Origin: Oscillospiraceae bacterium MB08-C2-2
Lineage (GTDB): Bacteria > Bacillota > Clostridia > Oscillospirales > Ruminococcaceae
Length of the DNA stretch: 64,000 bases
Direction of reading: 5' to 3'
Assembly: GCA_035621215.1 (NCBI GenBank)
Contig: CP141729.1
Coordinates: 1 to 64,000 of the forward strand
Shown piece after piece: positions 1-7,514 of this stretch. The position numbers were made by a program, and so were the translations under genes. Numbering within the stretch: position 1 is the first letter of the stretch; the number at the start of each line of letters is the position of its first letter. Below the pieces are notes generated by a model. The model saw nothing but the letters and a program-made list of their open reading frames with translations. It had not been told where the DNA came from and did not search any database.

Positions 1-322
1 ACCGTGAGGCGTAAGTTGCAAAGCGGGTTCCTTTTTCGCTGTTGAAGCTGCCCACTGCTTTAATCAGACCGATTGTACCGATGGAAATTAAATCCTCCTG
101 ATCCTTGATATTGGAATAGTACCGCTTGATGATGTGGGCTACCAGCCTTAGGTTGTGTTCAATGAGCTTGTTTTTAGCGGCCTCGTCTCCCTCCTTGATT
201 TTATCAAGACATATTTTTTCGTCCTTGGCAGAGAGCGGCCGGGGGAAGGAGCCTCCCGAGGTCACATGCAGTGCCAGATAAAGCAAATTTCCCAGCGCTA
301 GTACAATCAGCAATGAATACAC
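1..322 (-). CDS. sigK: RNA polymerase sporulation sigma factor, sigma-K type (3' part outside window)
   Basis: The leftward reading frame opens with GTG at 322, preceded by GAGGTGAG, and runs off the window start. It begins with a hydrophobic leader (about residues 1-18) and then reads FPRPLSAKDE, followed by NKLIEHNLRLVAHI and DLISIGTIGLIKAV, the region 2.1-2.2 core of the sigma-E/sigma-K group. The hydrophobic leader plus FPRPL is typical of sigma-K, whose pro-sequence is removed in the mother cell before late sporulation genes are transcribed; sigma-E is the alternative. About 107 residues are visible, so region 4 cannot be checked. A second in-frame GTG lies at 331 but sits too close to the ribosome-binding site. 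Confidence 0.85.
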   Translation of the reverse strand, partial: MYSLLIVLALGNLLYLALHVTSGGSFPRPLSAKDEKICLDKIKEGDEAAKNKLIEHNLRLVAHIIKRYYSNIKDQEDLISIGTIGLIKAVGSFNSEKGTRFATYASR

Positions 323-560
323 ATTTCTCACCTCAGCATAGTATATGGCTGTGTAAGCATGGACGGTGCGTGTCCCCCCGCAAAAAGAGAAATTTTTGCA
401 CATTTGCAGCATGTTTTGCCAGTCCATTTCCATTTTCGGGGTAAAAAGGCAGACAGGTAATGGGCGTTATGGTATAATAACCGCAAAACGCTTATTATAC
501 GTTCCATTTTTATGGCCCGCCTTACGGCGATGGCCAATTATACCATTTACTGCGTTCATG

Positions 561-805
561 GTATACTATCTGCAAACGCAGATAGTATACTGCCTTATGC
601 GCAAGGCGATTCGCTCACTTTGTTCGCTGCCGCCCTAGATGCGCAATTATACCGTAACGCTTCGCTTTTATGGTATAATTGCTGCAAACGCAGATAGTAT
701 ACTAACTTATGTGCAGGGCGATTCGCTCACTTTGTTCGCTGCCGCCCTAGATGCGCAATTATACCGTAACGCTTCGCTTTTATGGTATAATTGCTGCAAA
801 AGGGT
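561..805. repeat. Tandem 112-bp palindrome-rich repeat
   Basis: Two nearly identical 112-bp copies lie head to tail at 572-683 and 684-795, differing at only a few bases, and a third copy begins for a few bases at 796. Each copy contains a hairpin with GCAATTATACCGTAA facing TTATGGTATAATTGC around a short loop. The first copy is preceded by a perfect 13-bp inverted repeat with a 4-base loop at 561-590. More diverged pieces of the same AT-rich palindrome (TGGTATAAT motifs) occur at 466-555. Short open frames across the block mirror the repeat and have no ribosome-binding site, so I regard it as non-coding. It could be a decayed miniature transposable element or a repeat family; which is not decided by the sequence. 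Confidence 0.75.
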
Positions 806-908
806 GAAGCAACTGAATCTTTCAATCTAACAATCACCGCTTTTAAAGGGGCCAAATATGAAAAAGCTGCAATACAGTGTCCTAGGCTTAATAATTGAGT
901 AGGAACAC

Positions 909-938
909 TTGACAAGGCTTTATAATATAAGTATATTA
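909..938 (+). promoter_or_regulatory. Sigma-A promoter with palindromic operator over the -10 box
   Basis: TTGACA (909-914) is followed after 17 bases by TATATT (932-937). A perfect inverted repeat, TAATATA-AG-TATATTA (923-938), covers the -10 box. It lies 32 bases before the ferredoxin start and heads the four-gene unit that includes an ArsR-family repressor, so autoregulation by that repressor is the natural reading (inference). Confidence 0.6.
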
Positions 939-969
939 GAAAGTAATAATATACGAATGGTGGTGCCTT

Positions 970-1181
970 ATGAGCAGAGCGAAAAAGATTGCGGCTGTTT
1001 CTTCTCAGTGTGTGGCCTGCGGCTGCTGTGTGAAGGCTTGCCCGTTGGGAGCGATACTGGTTCCCAACGGGATTCGGGCCGAAGTGAGTGCCGACCGGTG
1101 CGTTGGCGCGGAAAATGTGTGCTGGCCTGTCCGGCACAAGTGATTACCATCCTTGCACGGGAGGAAGTGGCTTATGCCTAA
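970..1181 (+). pseudogene. Small 2x[4Fe-4S] ferredoxin with a one-base frameshift
   Basis: From ATG 970 the frame gives CVACGCCVKACP, a complete first [4Fe-4S] motif, and reaches the start of the second motif (CVG), then reads out of frame and stops at 1143. Moving to the other frame at about 1107 restores GKCVLACPAQVITI and carries on to TAA at 1181. Adding one T after GGC at 1107 would give CVGCGKCVLACP and an intact protein of about 70 residues. As read, the second cluster cannot form. The next gene's ATG (1174) lies inside the restored end, which is how a coupled operon would look, so the break is recent or a sequencing error. Confidence 0.8.
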
Positions 1182-1806
1182 GAAAAAGCCATGGTATGAG
1201 TATCTCTGGATTTTTTCCGCTGTTTATCTGGCACTGGGCTTTTTCAATATCCTGTTTGCATGGCTGGGGCTGATCTGCTTTTTGCTTCCCCTGATGATTT
1301 CCATTGTCAAAGGGAACAAAGCCTATTGCGGTAAATATTGCGGCAGAGGCCAGCTTTTTGAGCTGTTGGGCGGCCGATTCGGTCTTTCACGCAAAAAGGC
1401 GCCCCCTGCTTTTCTCCGATCTAAGTGGTTTCGTTATGGGTTCCTGACTTTCTTTATGACGATGTTCGGCCTTATGCTTTATTCTACTTATCTTGTTTTT
1501 GCCGGGGCACCCCTTAAAGAGGTGGTGACGCTTTTGTGGGTATTTCGGCTTCCTTGGAATTGGGTGAACACCTCTTTTGTACACCCCGGGGTTGCTCAAT
1601 TTGCTTTTGGATTTTATAGTGTCATGCTCACCTCCACCGTGTTGGGGCTGGTAACCATGATTCTGTTTAAGCCCCGGTCTTGGTGCGTTTATTGCCCTAT
1701 GGGAACCATGACCCAAGGCATTTGCCAGTTGAAACACAGAAAGGACGATTTAAATGGAAGAAAAAGCGAAGATCATAGCGGAGCTTCTCAAGGTTCTGGC
1801 CAATGA
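1174..1806 (+). CDS. Membrane-bound 4Fe-4S (Fer4_5/NapH-like) protein
   Basis: ATG 1174 follows GGGAGGAAG at a good distance. The protein (about 210 residues) has several hydrophobic stretches (roughly residues 10-40, 85-110, 150-175) and two cysteine clusters: AYCGKYCGRGQ near residue 50 and WCVYCPMGTMTQG near 175. The C-x2-C-P-x-G-T signature after a membrane segment is the Fer4_5 pattern of NapH/RnfX-type electron-transfer proteins, so it may pass electrons between the membrane and the ferredoxin encoded just upstream. Its last 53 bases overlap the next gene in another frame; a TAA in the neighbouring frame lies exactly before that gene's ATG, so the tail may be longer than the ancestral protein. 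Substrate unknown. Confidence 0.7.
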   Translation: MPKKKPWYEYLWIFSAVYLALGFFNILFAWLGLICFLLPLMISIVKGNKAYCGKYCGRGQLFELLGGRFGLSRKKAPPAFLRSKWFRYGFLTFFMTMFGLMLYSTYLVFAGAPLKEVVTLLWVFRLPWNWVNTSFVHPGVAQFAFGFYSVMLTSTVLGLVTMILFKPRSWCVYCPMGTMTQGICQLKHRKDDLNGRKSEDHSGASQGSGQ

Positions 1807-2047
1807 GAACCGTTTGTTGATTCTGTGTCGGCTTATCAAAGGTCCCCAAACAGTGAGTAAGCTGGCGGAAAGTGTTCCGAATATCACCCAATCGGCCCTT
1901 TCACAGCATTTGGCCCTATTAAAAGCACACCGCATTTTGGATTCGGAAAAATCCGGCCAGAGCATCACCTACCGCATCTCCGATGAGCGTGTGGAAAAGG
2001 TGATGGCGGTGCTGCGGCAATACTACTGCAATGAGGAGGATGTCTAA
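1754..2047 (+). CDS. ArsR-family repressor, two-cysteine (BigR/SqrR/YgaV-like) type
   Basis: A 97-residue winged-helix protein with AAAGGA upstream of ATG 1754. The recognition helix region reads SALSQHLALLKAHRIL and the wing SGQSITYRI. It lacks the ELCVCDL metal site of CadC/ArsR proteins but has exactly two cysteines, C25 (ILCRL) in the N-terminal helices and C92 (YYC) in the last helix. This is the arrangement of BigR/SqrR/YgaV repressors, which form a polysulfide bridge in response to sulfide or persulfide. It lies between an Fe-S membrane protein and a methyltransferase, overlapping the latter by one base. Persulfide sensing is inference from cysteine placement; a plain redox or arsenic sensor is the alternative. 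Confidence 0.8.
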   Translation: MEEKAKIIAELLKVLANENRLLILCRLIKGPQTVSKLAESVPNITQSALSQHLALLKAHRILDSEKSGQSITYRISDERVEKVMAVLRQYYCNEEDV

Positions 2048-2592
2048 TGGCTTTGGAGCATCGGTTGGAAAACCCCCAGCGGGTGGAGGAGCTCAGCCCG
2101 CCGCAAACCTTGAAAAGGCTTGGATTACATCAAGGGGATACCTTTTGTGACATTGGGGCAGGCACGGGATTGTTTACCTTTGCCGCAGCGGAGCAGACCC
2201 ACTCCACTGTTTATGCAGTGGAGCCGGCTCCCCGTATGCTGGAGATTTTGGAAGAGAAAAAAGCACGGAGCGGTGCCCAAAACGTTTGTATTCTGGATGA
2301 TGTGGCTAAGGTGCCGGCGGGTTCCTGCGAGGCGGCCATGATCTGCACGGTCCTCCACGAGCTGGAGGCACCCGGAGAAATGCTGGGTGAAATCGCTCGC
2401 ATTCTCAGGCCGGGAGCCACCCTTGCTGTTATTGAATTCCACTACCGCATCACGCCTATGGGAGGGCCTTTGGAGCATCGCATCAGCCCGGAGCGGGTGG
2501 AGGAATTGGCGAAAGAGCACGGGTTGGTGAAAACAAATACTTTCGAGCTGGGGGAGAATTTTTATACTCTGCTTTTTAAAGCCGGATCGTGA
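2047..2592 (+). CDS. Class I SAM-dependent methyltransferase
   Basis: 181 residues; start ATG 2047 shares a base with the stop of the ArsR gene (TAATG), so translation is coupled. Motif I is DIGAGTGLFT (about residues 35-44), motif II ends in the acidic AVEPAP (about 57-62), and RPGATLAVIEFHYR fits motif post-III to IV. The length and the C-terminal LGENFYTLLFKA fit small Methyltransf_11/25 enzymes of the UbiE-like group. Cysteines are present, but not in an arrangement I recognise from arsenite methyltransferases. The substrate is unknown; being under a thiol- or metalloid-type ArsR repressor suggests a role in detoxification or thiol methylation (inference). Confidence 0.75.
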   Translation: MALEHRLENPQRVEELSPPQTLKRLGLHQGDTFCDIGAGTGLFTFAAAEQTHSTVYAVEPAPRMLEILEEKKARSGAQNVCILDDVAKVPAGSCEAAMICTVLHELEAPGEMLGEIARILRPGATLAVIEFHYRITPMGGPLEHRISPERVEELAKEHGLVKTNTFELGENFYTLLFKAGS

Positions 2593-2653
2593 GCTGCTTT
2601 TGGATATAGCTCATTTGTAAGTCACTCCTATTGAGAATAGCCTTATTTTTACA

Positions 2654-2683
2654 GGCCGACGCGTAAAGTGTCGGCCTTTTTTT
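2654..2683 (+). terminator. Intrinsic terminator of the ArsR operon
   Basis: GGCCGAC (2654-2660) pairs with GTCGGCC (2670-2676) and is followed by seven T. It lies about 60 bases past the methyltransferase stop. Confidence 0.85.
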
Positions 2684-2893
2684 GTGTAGATTTTTCACGA
2701 AAATTAAATTTGTCCTTTGTGTGGGGGAACTAAATATAGGTAAACGGCCCCTAAAGGGCTTAATTCGACAGGCGCTCTTTGCTATTATAGAAAAAAAGCT
2801 GAAGCTCAAAAATAAAATAAATACATATAAATTAAAAACATATAACGAGTAGTTTGTGCAATACAATACAATTTACCCACTTAATTAATTTGG

Positions 2894-2920
2894 ATATTAC
2901 CTAATAAAATTAAGTAATAT
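2894..2920. promoter_or_regulatory. Inverted repeat upstream of the sugar-importer operon
   Basis: ATATTACCTAA (2894-2904) and TTAAGTAATAT (2910-2920) are inverted with one mismatch around five bases, 66 bases before the binding-protein start. The rest of 2684-2985 is AT-rich and shows no gene. The position suits an operator; the LacI-type regulator encoded downstream is one candidate binder, although the repeat lacks the central CG typical of LacI-family sites. Confidence 0.4.
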
Positions 2921-2985
2921 GATGCTCAAAAAGCAAGCTCCTATCCGAAGCAGAAAGAATCGTAATCAACTAAGGAGGATATCAA

Positions 2986-3981
2986 ATGAAAAAGCTAATG
3001 GCATTGGTTGTGGTCATGATATTAGCCCTGAGCACCGCTTGTGGAGGCGGGGCGGCCCCAACACCTTCTTCCGCAGCCCCTTCAGCGGCGGCACCTGCAT
3101 CCTCTGGGGCACCGACTGAGCAGGCAAAAGAACAGCTTGTGTTCGGCTATAGCCCCCCCACCATGAATAACCCGTTCTTCCTGTGGATTGAGCAGAATGT
3201 TCGGGCAGTGGTTGAAGGCAAGGGCGATAAGCTGATCACCGTTGATCCCCAGCTTGATCCTCAAAAACAGATTTCTCAGGTGGAGGATCTCCTCCAGCAG
3301 GATATCGACATTCTGCTGCTGTGCCCCTTTGATTCCGCCTCCATCAAAAATGCGCTGGTAGCGGCCGAAGGCAAAGGTGTACCGGTTATTATTTTTGATA
3401 CCCCGGTGCTGGACCCCCAGTATGTAAAAACCACTGTGGCCTCGGATAACTACAACGCCGGTGTGGTGGTAGCCAAGGATATGATGAGCAAACTTCCCGA
3501 AGGCAGCAAGGTTGCCATTCTGGCCTCTCCGCTGGCTCAGACCGACCGGCTTCGTGTGGGCGGCTTCCGTGATACCGTTGGTGAATTCTTTGATATCGTA
3601 ACCGAGCTGGATGGCAAGGGGGATACCGGTGTTTCCATGCCGCTGGCAGAGGATATCTTGCAGGGCAACCCCGATTTGAGCGCTTTCTTCTGCGGCAACG
3701 ATCCTTCCGCCATCGGTGCGGTGCAAGCCATTGAATCGGCTGGCAAAACCGGCAAGCTTCTGGTCTATGGCGTAGACGGCGCACCCGAAGCAAAGGCGGC
3801 CATCAAGGAAGGGAAGATGGAGGGCTCAGGAGCCCAGTCTCCCACCAACATCGCCAAGCTGGCGGTGGATGCGGCCTACCGCTATCTGGATGGCGAAACC
3901 CTTGATGAAAACACCGTGGTTGAAACCTTCATCATCAACAAAGAAAACATCGATGATTATGTCATCGACGGCTGGCAATAA
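2986..3981 (+). CDS. Sugar ABC transporter substrate-binding lipoprotein (RbsB-like)
   Basis: 331 residues behind AAGGAGGATATCAA. Residues 1-19 are a lipoprotein signal ending in the lipobox LSTAC, so C19 should be lipidated and the mature protein anchored on the outer face of the membrane; a low-complexity A/S/P linker follows. The body is a Peripla_BP_4 fold: NNPFFLWIEQNV near residue 55, the D-I-L-L-L-C-P segment near 105 and VYGVDGAPEAKAAIKEG near 260, as in ribose/galactose-type binding proteins. It is the first gene of an operon with an aldo/keto reductase, an RbsA-type ATPase, an RbsC-type permease, a LacI regulator and a PfkB kinase. The exact sugar cannot be read from the sequence. 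Confidence 0.9.
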   Translation: MKKLMALVVVMILALSTACGGGAAPTPSSAAPSAAAPASSGAPTEQAKEQLVFGYSPPTMNNPFFLWIEQNVRAVVEGKGDKLITVDPQLDPQKQISQVEDLLQQDIDILLLCPFDSASIKNALVAAEGKGVPVIIFDTPVLDPQYVKTTVASDNYNAGVVVAKDMMSKLPEGSKVAILASPLAQTDRLRVGGFRDTVGEFFDIVTELDGKGDTGVSMPLAEDILQGNPDLSAFFCGNDPSAIGAVQAIESAGKTGKLLVYGVDGAPEAKAAIKEGKMEGSGAQSPTNIAKLAVDAAYRYLDGETLDENTVVETFIINKENIDDYVIDGWQ

Positions 3982-4050
3982 ACAACCAACAGAACAGGCG
4001 GGATGGGCGGGCAAATCCGCTCATCCCCAAAGCAAAAGGAGAATAAAACC

Positions 4051-4872
4051 ATGGCGCTTTCCTTTCAGGATCGAATCACACTGAACAACGGCGTTCAAAT
4101 GCCCCAGCTTGGGTTTGGTACTTACCAGATTGCCCCTGCCGATGCTCCCGATGCAGTGGCGGCGGCTTTGGAAATCGGCTATCGCCATCTGGATTGTGCG
4201 GCGGCCTATCAAAATGAGGAGGCAGTGGGAGCGGGAATCCGCAAAAGCGGAGTTGATCGTTCAGAGCTTTTCATTACCAGCAAGGTCTGGGTTACCGATA
4301 TGGGCTATGAAGATACCTTGAAGGCCTTTGCGAGAACCACAGGACAGCTTGGCACCGATTATCTTGATCTTTACATTATTCATTGGCCCAAGCCCAACAG
4401 CGGGGAATGCTTCCGGGCGCTGGAACAGCTTTATCAGGATAAAAAGGTTCGGGCGATTGGTGTTTCAAACTTTAAGCCTCATCACTTTGAAATGCTGGCG
4501 GATTGCAAAATTACCCCGGTGGTGAATCAGATCGAATACCATCCCATTCTGCCGCAGGATGAAACCCAAAGCTACTGCGAAAGCCGAGGCATTGTGATCA
4601 CCGCCCACTCACCTTTTATGGAAGGGCGCATTCGAAACCTGCCGCTGATCGGCGAGCTGGCCAAAAAATACGGCAAAACCCCGGCTCAGATTGCATTGCG
4701 CTGGATTCTCCAGCGGGGGGTTATTGCCATTCCCAAGTCCATTACGCCACAGCGTATGAAGGAAAACACCCAGCTTTATGATTTCCAGCTCAGCGCTGCG
4801 GATATGGAGCGCATCGCTGCCTTGGAAACAGGGGAGCGCAGTGCCCCTGACCCGGATAACATGCCCTTCTGA
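4051..4872 (+). CDS. Aldo/keto reductase
   Basis: 273 residues from ATG 4051, preceded by AAAGGAG; an in-frame start further upstream (4003) has no ribosome-binding site. The AKR catalytic tetrad is present: D48, Y53, K78 (SKVW) and H111 (HWPKP). The cofactor-binding end reads IPKSITPQRMKEN, the NADPH phosphate-clasp region. It belongs to the small bacterial AKR5-like enzymes that reduce aldehydes or ketoses with NAD(P)H in the cytoplasm. It sits between the binding protein and the ATPase of a sugar importer, which suggests that it acts on the imported sugar or its aldehyde product (inference). Confidence 0.9.
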   Translation: MALSFQDRITLNNGVQMPQLGFGTYQIAPADAPDAVAAALEIGYRHLDCAAAYQNEEAVGAGIRKSGVDRSELFITSKVWVTDMGYEDTLKAFARTTGQLGTDYLDLYIIHWPKPNSGECFRALEQLYQDKKVRAIGVSNFKPHHFEMLADCKITPVVNQIEYHPILPQDETQSYCESRGIVITAHSPFMEGRIRNLPLIGELAKKYGKTPAQIALRWILQRGVIAIPKSITPQRMKENTQLYDFQLSAADMERIAALETGERSAPDPDNMPF

Positions 4873-4906
4873 TTGAGAGCAATCGATTTTGTATGACGGA
4901 ACCGAG

Positions 4907-4946
4907 GCGCACAGCGCAGGGGCTTTTGTGGCCTCCGGCTGTGCGC
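4907..4946 (+). other. Intercistronic hairpin
   Basis: GCGCACAGC (4907-4915) pairs perfectly with GCTGTGCGC (4938-4946) between the aldo/keto reductase and the ATPase gene, with no T-run. This is the kind of structure that stabilises an upstream mRNA segment or partly limits read-through. Confidence 0.5.
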
Positions 4947-4966
4947 ATTTTGAAAGAGGTGATACC

Positions 4967-6475
4967 ATGAGCGATATACCCTTGCTGGAAATGAGGGGGA
5001 TTCACAAGCGCTTTCCCGGCGTTTATGCCCTGAACAATGTGGATTTGACATTGCGGGCCGGTGAGGTTCATGCTCTTTTAGGCGAAAACGGAGCAGGCAA
5101 ATCCACCTTGATTAATGTGCTGGGCGGGGTTTACAGGGCGGATGAGGGCAGCATCTCGATTGGCGGAGAGCCGGTTACCATTAATGGGGTTTTGGATTCC
5201 CAGCGCAGCGGTGTTGCCATCATTCATCAAGAGCTGGTGTTGGTTCCCCACATGACCATTGCCGAAAACATCTTTCTCGGCCGAGAGCCCATAAGCTCGA
5301 TGGGTACTATACATAAAAAGAAAATGCTGGAGGATGCGCAGGCCATTATTGAATCGGTGGGCCTTCATATGAAGGCAAAAACCCTTGTGCGCAAGCTGAG
5401 TGTGGCCCAACAGCAAATGGTGGAAATCGCCAAGGCACTTTCGATGAATGCCCGGATTCTGGTGATGGATGAGCCAACCTCTTCCCTGACCAGCACCGAG
5501 GTGGAAATCCTTTTTAAAACCATCCGCCGCCTGAAAGCAAATGGGGTTGGGATTATCTATGTTTCCCACCGGATGTCTGAGCTGTTTGAAATCACCGACC
5601 GCATCACCATCCTGCGGGATGGGCAGTATATCGACACCAAAAACACCGCCGAAACCGATATTGACCAGCTGGTTTACCTGATGGTGGGCCGGGAGCTTAA
5701 AAATTACTACACTCGCAACCGCATTCCCTTGGGAGAAACGGTTTTGGAAATCAAGGATGTCAGCCGGCGGGGTGTGCTTGAAAACATCAGCTTTGGTATA
5801 CGAAGCGGCGAAATTCTCGGCTTTGCCGGGCTGGTGGGTGCCGGCCGCAGTGAGTTGATGCGCTCCATTCTGGGCTTGGATGATATTGACAGTGGTCAGG
5901 TGATCCTATACGGCAAGGATGCAGGCAGGCTGGATTGCGCCCGGGCGCAGGAGCTGGGTCTGGTGATGGTTCCCGAAAACCGCAAGCTCCAAGGGCTTAT
6001 CCTGAAAAATACCGTTTCTTTTAATCTGACTCTGACTATGCTGAAAGAATTTATCACCAAGCTCGGTGTTAAGAAGAAAATCCAGAAAGCCATTGTGCAG
6101 GATAGCATTAAAAAGCTTTCCATTAAGACCCCTTCTCCCAATCAAATGGTGGGGAACCTTTCCGGTGGAAACCAGCAGAAGGTGGTTATCGGGAAGTGGC
6201 TGGCTACCAAGCCTAGAATCCTGATACTGGATGAACCCACCCGTGGTGTGGATGTGGGAGCCAAAGCGGATATCTACGCCATTATGGATTGTTTGGCCTC
6301 CGAGGGTATCGCCATCATCATGGTTTCCTCCGAACTGAATGAGATCATCAACATGTGCGATCGGGTGCTGGTTATGGCCAGCGGCCGTATTACCGGTGAG
6401 CTGGAGCATCATGAATTCACCCAAGAAAAAATTATGCAGTATGCCACACAAGTCGCAGGGGGGAATGAAGCATGA
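4967..6475 (+). CDS. Sugar ABC transporter ATP-binding protein, double-domain (RbsA-like)
   Basis: 502 residues from ATG 4967 (RBS AGAGGTGAT). Two ABC domains lie in tandem. The first has Walker A GENGAGKST (39-47), signature LSVAQQQMVEIAKAL and Walker B ILVMDEPTSSLT. The second has the divergent GLVGAGRSEL in place of Walker A, LSGGNQQKVVIGKWL and ILILDEPTRGVDVG. This is the standard arrangement of CUT2-family importers for ribose, xylose, galactose and similar sugars, in which only one site is fully catalytic. It acts on the inner face of the membrane with the permease encoded directly after it (4-bp ATGA overlap). Confidence 0.93.
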   Translation: MSDIPLLEMRGIHKRFPGVYALNNVDLTLRAGEVHALLGENGAGKSTLINVLGGVYRADEGSISIGGEPVTINGVLDSQRSGVAIIHQELVLVPHMTIAENIFLGREPISSMGTIHKKKMLEDAQAIIESVGLHMKAKTLVRKLSVAQQQMVEIAKALSMNARILVMDEPTSSLTSTEVEILFKTIRRLKANGVGIIYVSHRMSELFEITDRITILRDGQYIDTKNTAETDIDQLVYLMVGRELKNYYTRNRIPLGETVLEIKDVSRRGVLENISFGIRSGEILGFAGLVGAGRSELMRSILGLDDIDSGQVILYGKDAGRLDCARAQELGLVMVPENRKLQGLILKNTVSFNLTLTMLKEFITKLGVKKKIQKAIVQDSIKKLSIKTPSPNQMVGNLSGGNQQKVVIGKWLATKPRILILDEPTRGVDVGAKADIYAIMDCLASEGIAIIMVSSELNEIINMCDRVLVMASGRITGELEHHEFTQEKIMQYATQVAGGNEA

Positions 6476-7458
6476 AACGATGGATAAAAAAGGCGGAGGA
6501 CAACGCATTTCTAGCGCCGGTGGTTACCTATCTGCAAACCAACATCGGTATTCTTCTGGCTTTTATTGTGCTTTTTACTGCGCTTAGCTTTGCAACACCC
6601 AATTTCCTTAAGGCGGATAACTGGATCAATGTGCTGCGGCAGATTACCACCAACGCCAACATTTCCATCGGTGTAATGCTGGCCATTATCATCAACGGCA
6701 TTGATCTGACAGTGGGCGCTGTTATTGCTCTTTCGGGCAGCCTCTGCGCCAAACTGATCGCTGATTTTGGGGTATCGATCCCAGTGGCGGTGATTCTTGG
6801 CTGCTTGGTGGGTATGCTTTCGGGAGCTATAACCGGCTCGATTATTACCTTCACCCGCATGCCTCCCTTTGTGGTGACGCTGGCTATGCAGAACATCTGC
6901 CGTGGGGCGGCCTATCTGGTGGCAGACGGCAAACCGATTCGGCTTCCTTTGGAGGCCTTCGAAAAAATCGGCACCGGCTATGCAGGCATTATTCCTCTGC
7001 CGGTCATTTATACAGCGATACTGTTGCTCTTTACCTTCTATATCCTCAATAAGACAAAGCTGGGCCGCCATATTTATGCGGTGGGCGGCAATCGGGAGGC
7101 TGCACGCTTTTCCGGTATCAAGACCTACCGAGTGGAGATTTTTGTCTATACCCTCAGCGGCTTTTTAGCGGCCTTTTCTGGTATTGTGTTTGCCGCCCGT
7201 ATGGCTTCCGGTCAGCCGGCCGTGGGCCTTGGCTACGAAACCGATGCGGTTGCGGCCTCTGTTTTGGGCGGTGCCAGCATGACCGGCGGCGTTGGAACAG
7301 TGGGCGGTATGTTTATCGGTGCCTTGGTGATTGGCATTCTCAGCAACGGCCTCAACCTGATTGGGGTTAACTCCTTCTGGCAGTATATTGCCAAGGGGCT
7401 GGTTATTCTCATTGCGGTTTATATTGACATGTTCCGTAAGCGCAAGGAGCGGTTTTAA
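6472..7458 (+). CDS. Sugar ABC transporter permease (RbsC-like)
   Basis: 328 residues, mostly membrane segments, starting at the ATGA overlap with the ATPase gene. The family hallmarks are present: NGIDLTVGAVIALSG near residue 80, the loop VGGNREAARFSGI (EAA-like, contact with the ATPase) near 200 and VLGGASMTGGVGTVGG near 265. It forms the transmembrane pore of a CUT2-type sugar importer with the neighbouring binding protein and ATPase. A single permease gene implies a homodimer. Confidence 0.93.
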   Translation: MKRWIKKAEDNAFLAPVVTYLQTNIGILLAFIVLFTALSFATPNFLKADNWINVLRQITTNANISIGVMLAIIINGIDLTVGAVIALSGSLCAKLIADFGVSIPVAVILGCLVGMLSGAITGSIITFTRMPPFVVTLAMQNICRGAAYLVADGKPIRLPLEAFEKIGTGYAGIIPLPVIYTAILLLFTFYILNKTKLGRHIYAVGGNREAARFSGIKTYRVEIFVYTLSGFLAAFSGIVFAARMASGQPAVGLGYETDAVAASVLGGASMTGGVGTVGGMFIGALVIGILSNGLNLIGVNSFWQYIAKGLVILIAVYIDMFRKRKERF

Positions 7459-7514
7459 GGTACAAAGTGAGGAGAGCGGCGCAATTAGCATAAAAACAGA
7501 TAGGGGATGTAACC

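Noticed and set aside
366-830. Several open frames of 60-90 codons across the tandem repeat
   Set aside because: They simply reflect the repeat unit read in different frames, share identical peptide blocks, and none has a ribosome-binding site.
858-902. Short frame ATGAAAAAGCTG... of 14 codons before the ferredoxin operon
   Set aside because: No ribosome-binding site, too short, and ends before the mapped promoter; more likely chance or a scrap of a lost gene.
2047-2592. Naming the methyltransferase as ArsM
   Set aside because: It lies beside an ArsR-family gene, but the protein lacks the cysteine arrangement I associate with arsenite methyltransferases and the repressor lacks an arsenic site.
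2576-2866. Leftward 96-codon frame after the methyltransferase gene
   Set aside because: It runs through the operon terminator, is composed of low-complexity AT-rich codons and has no start signal.
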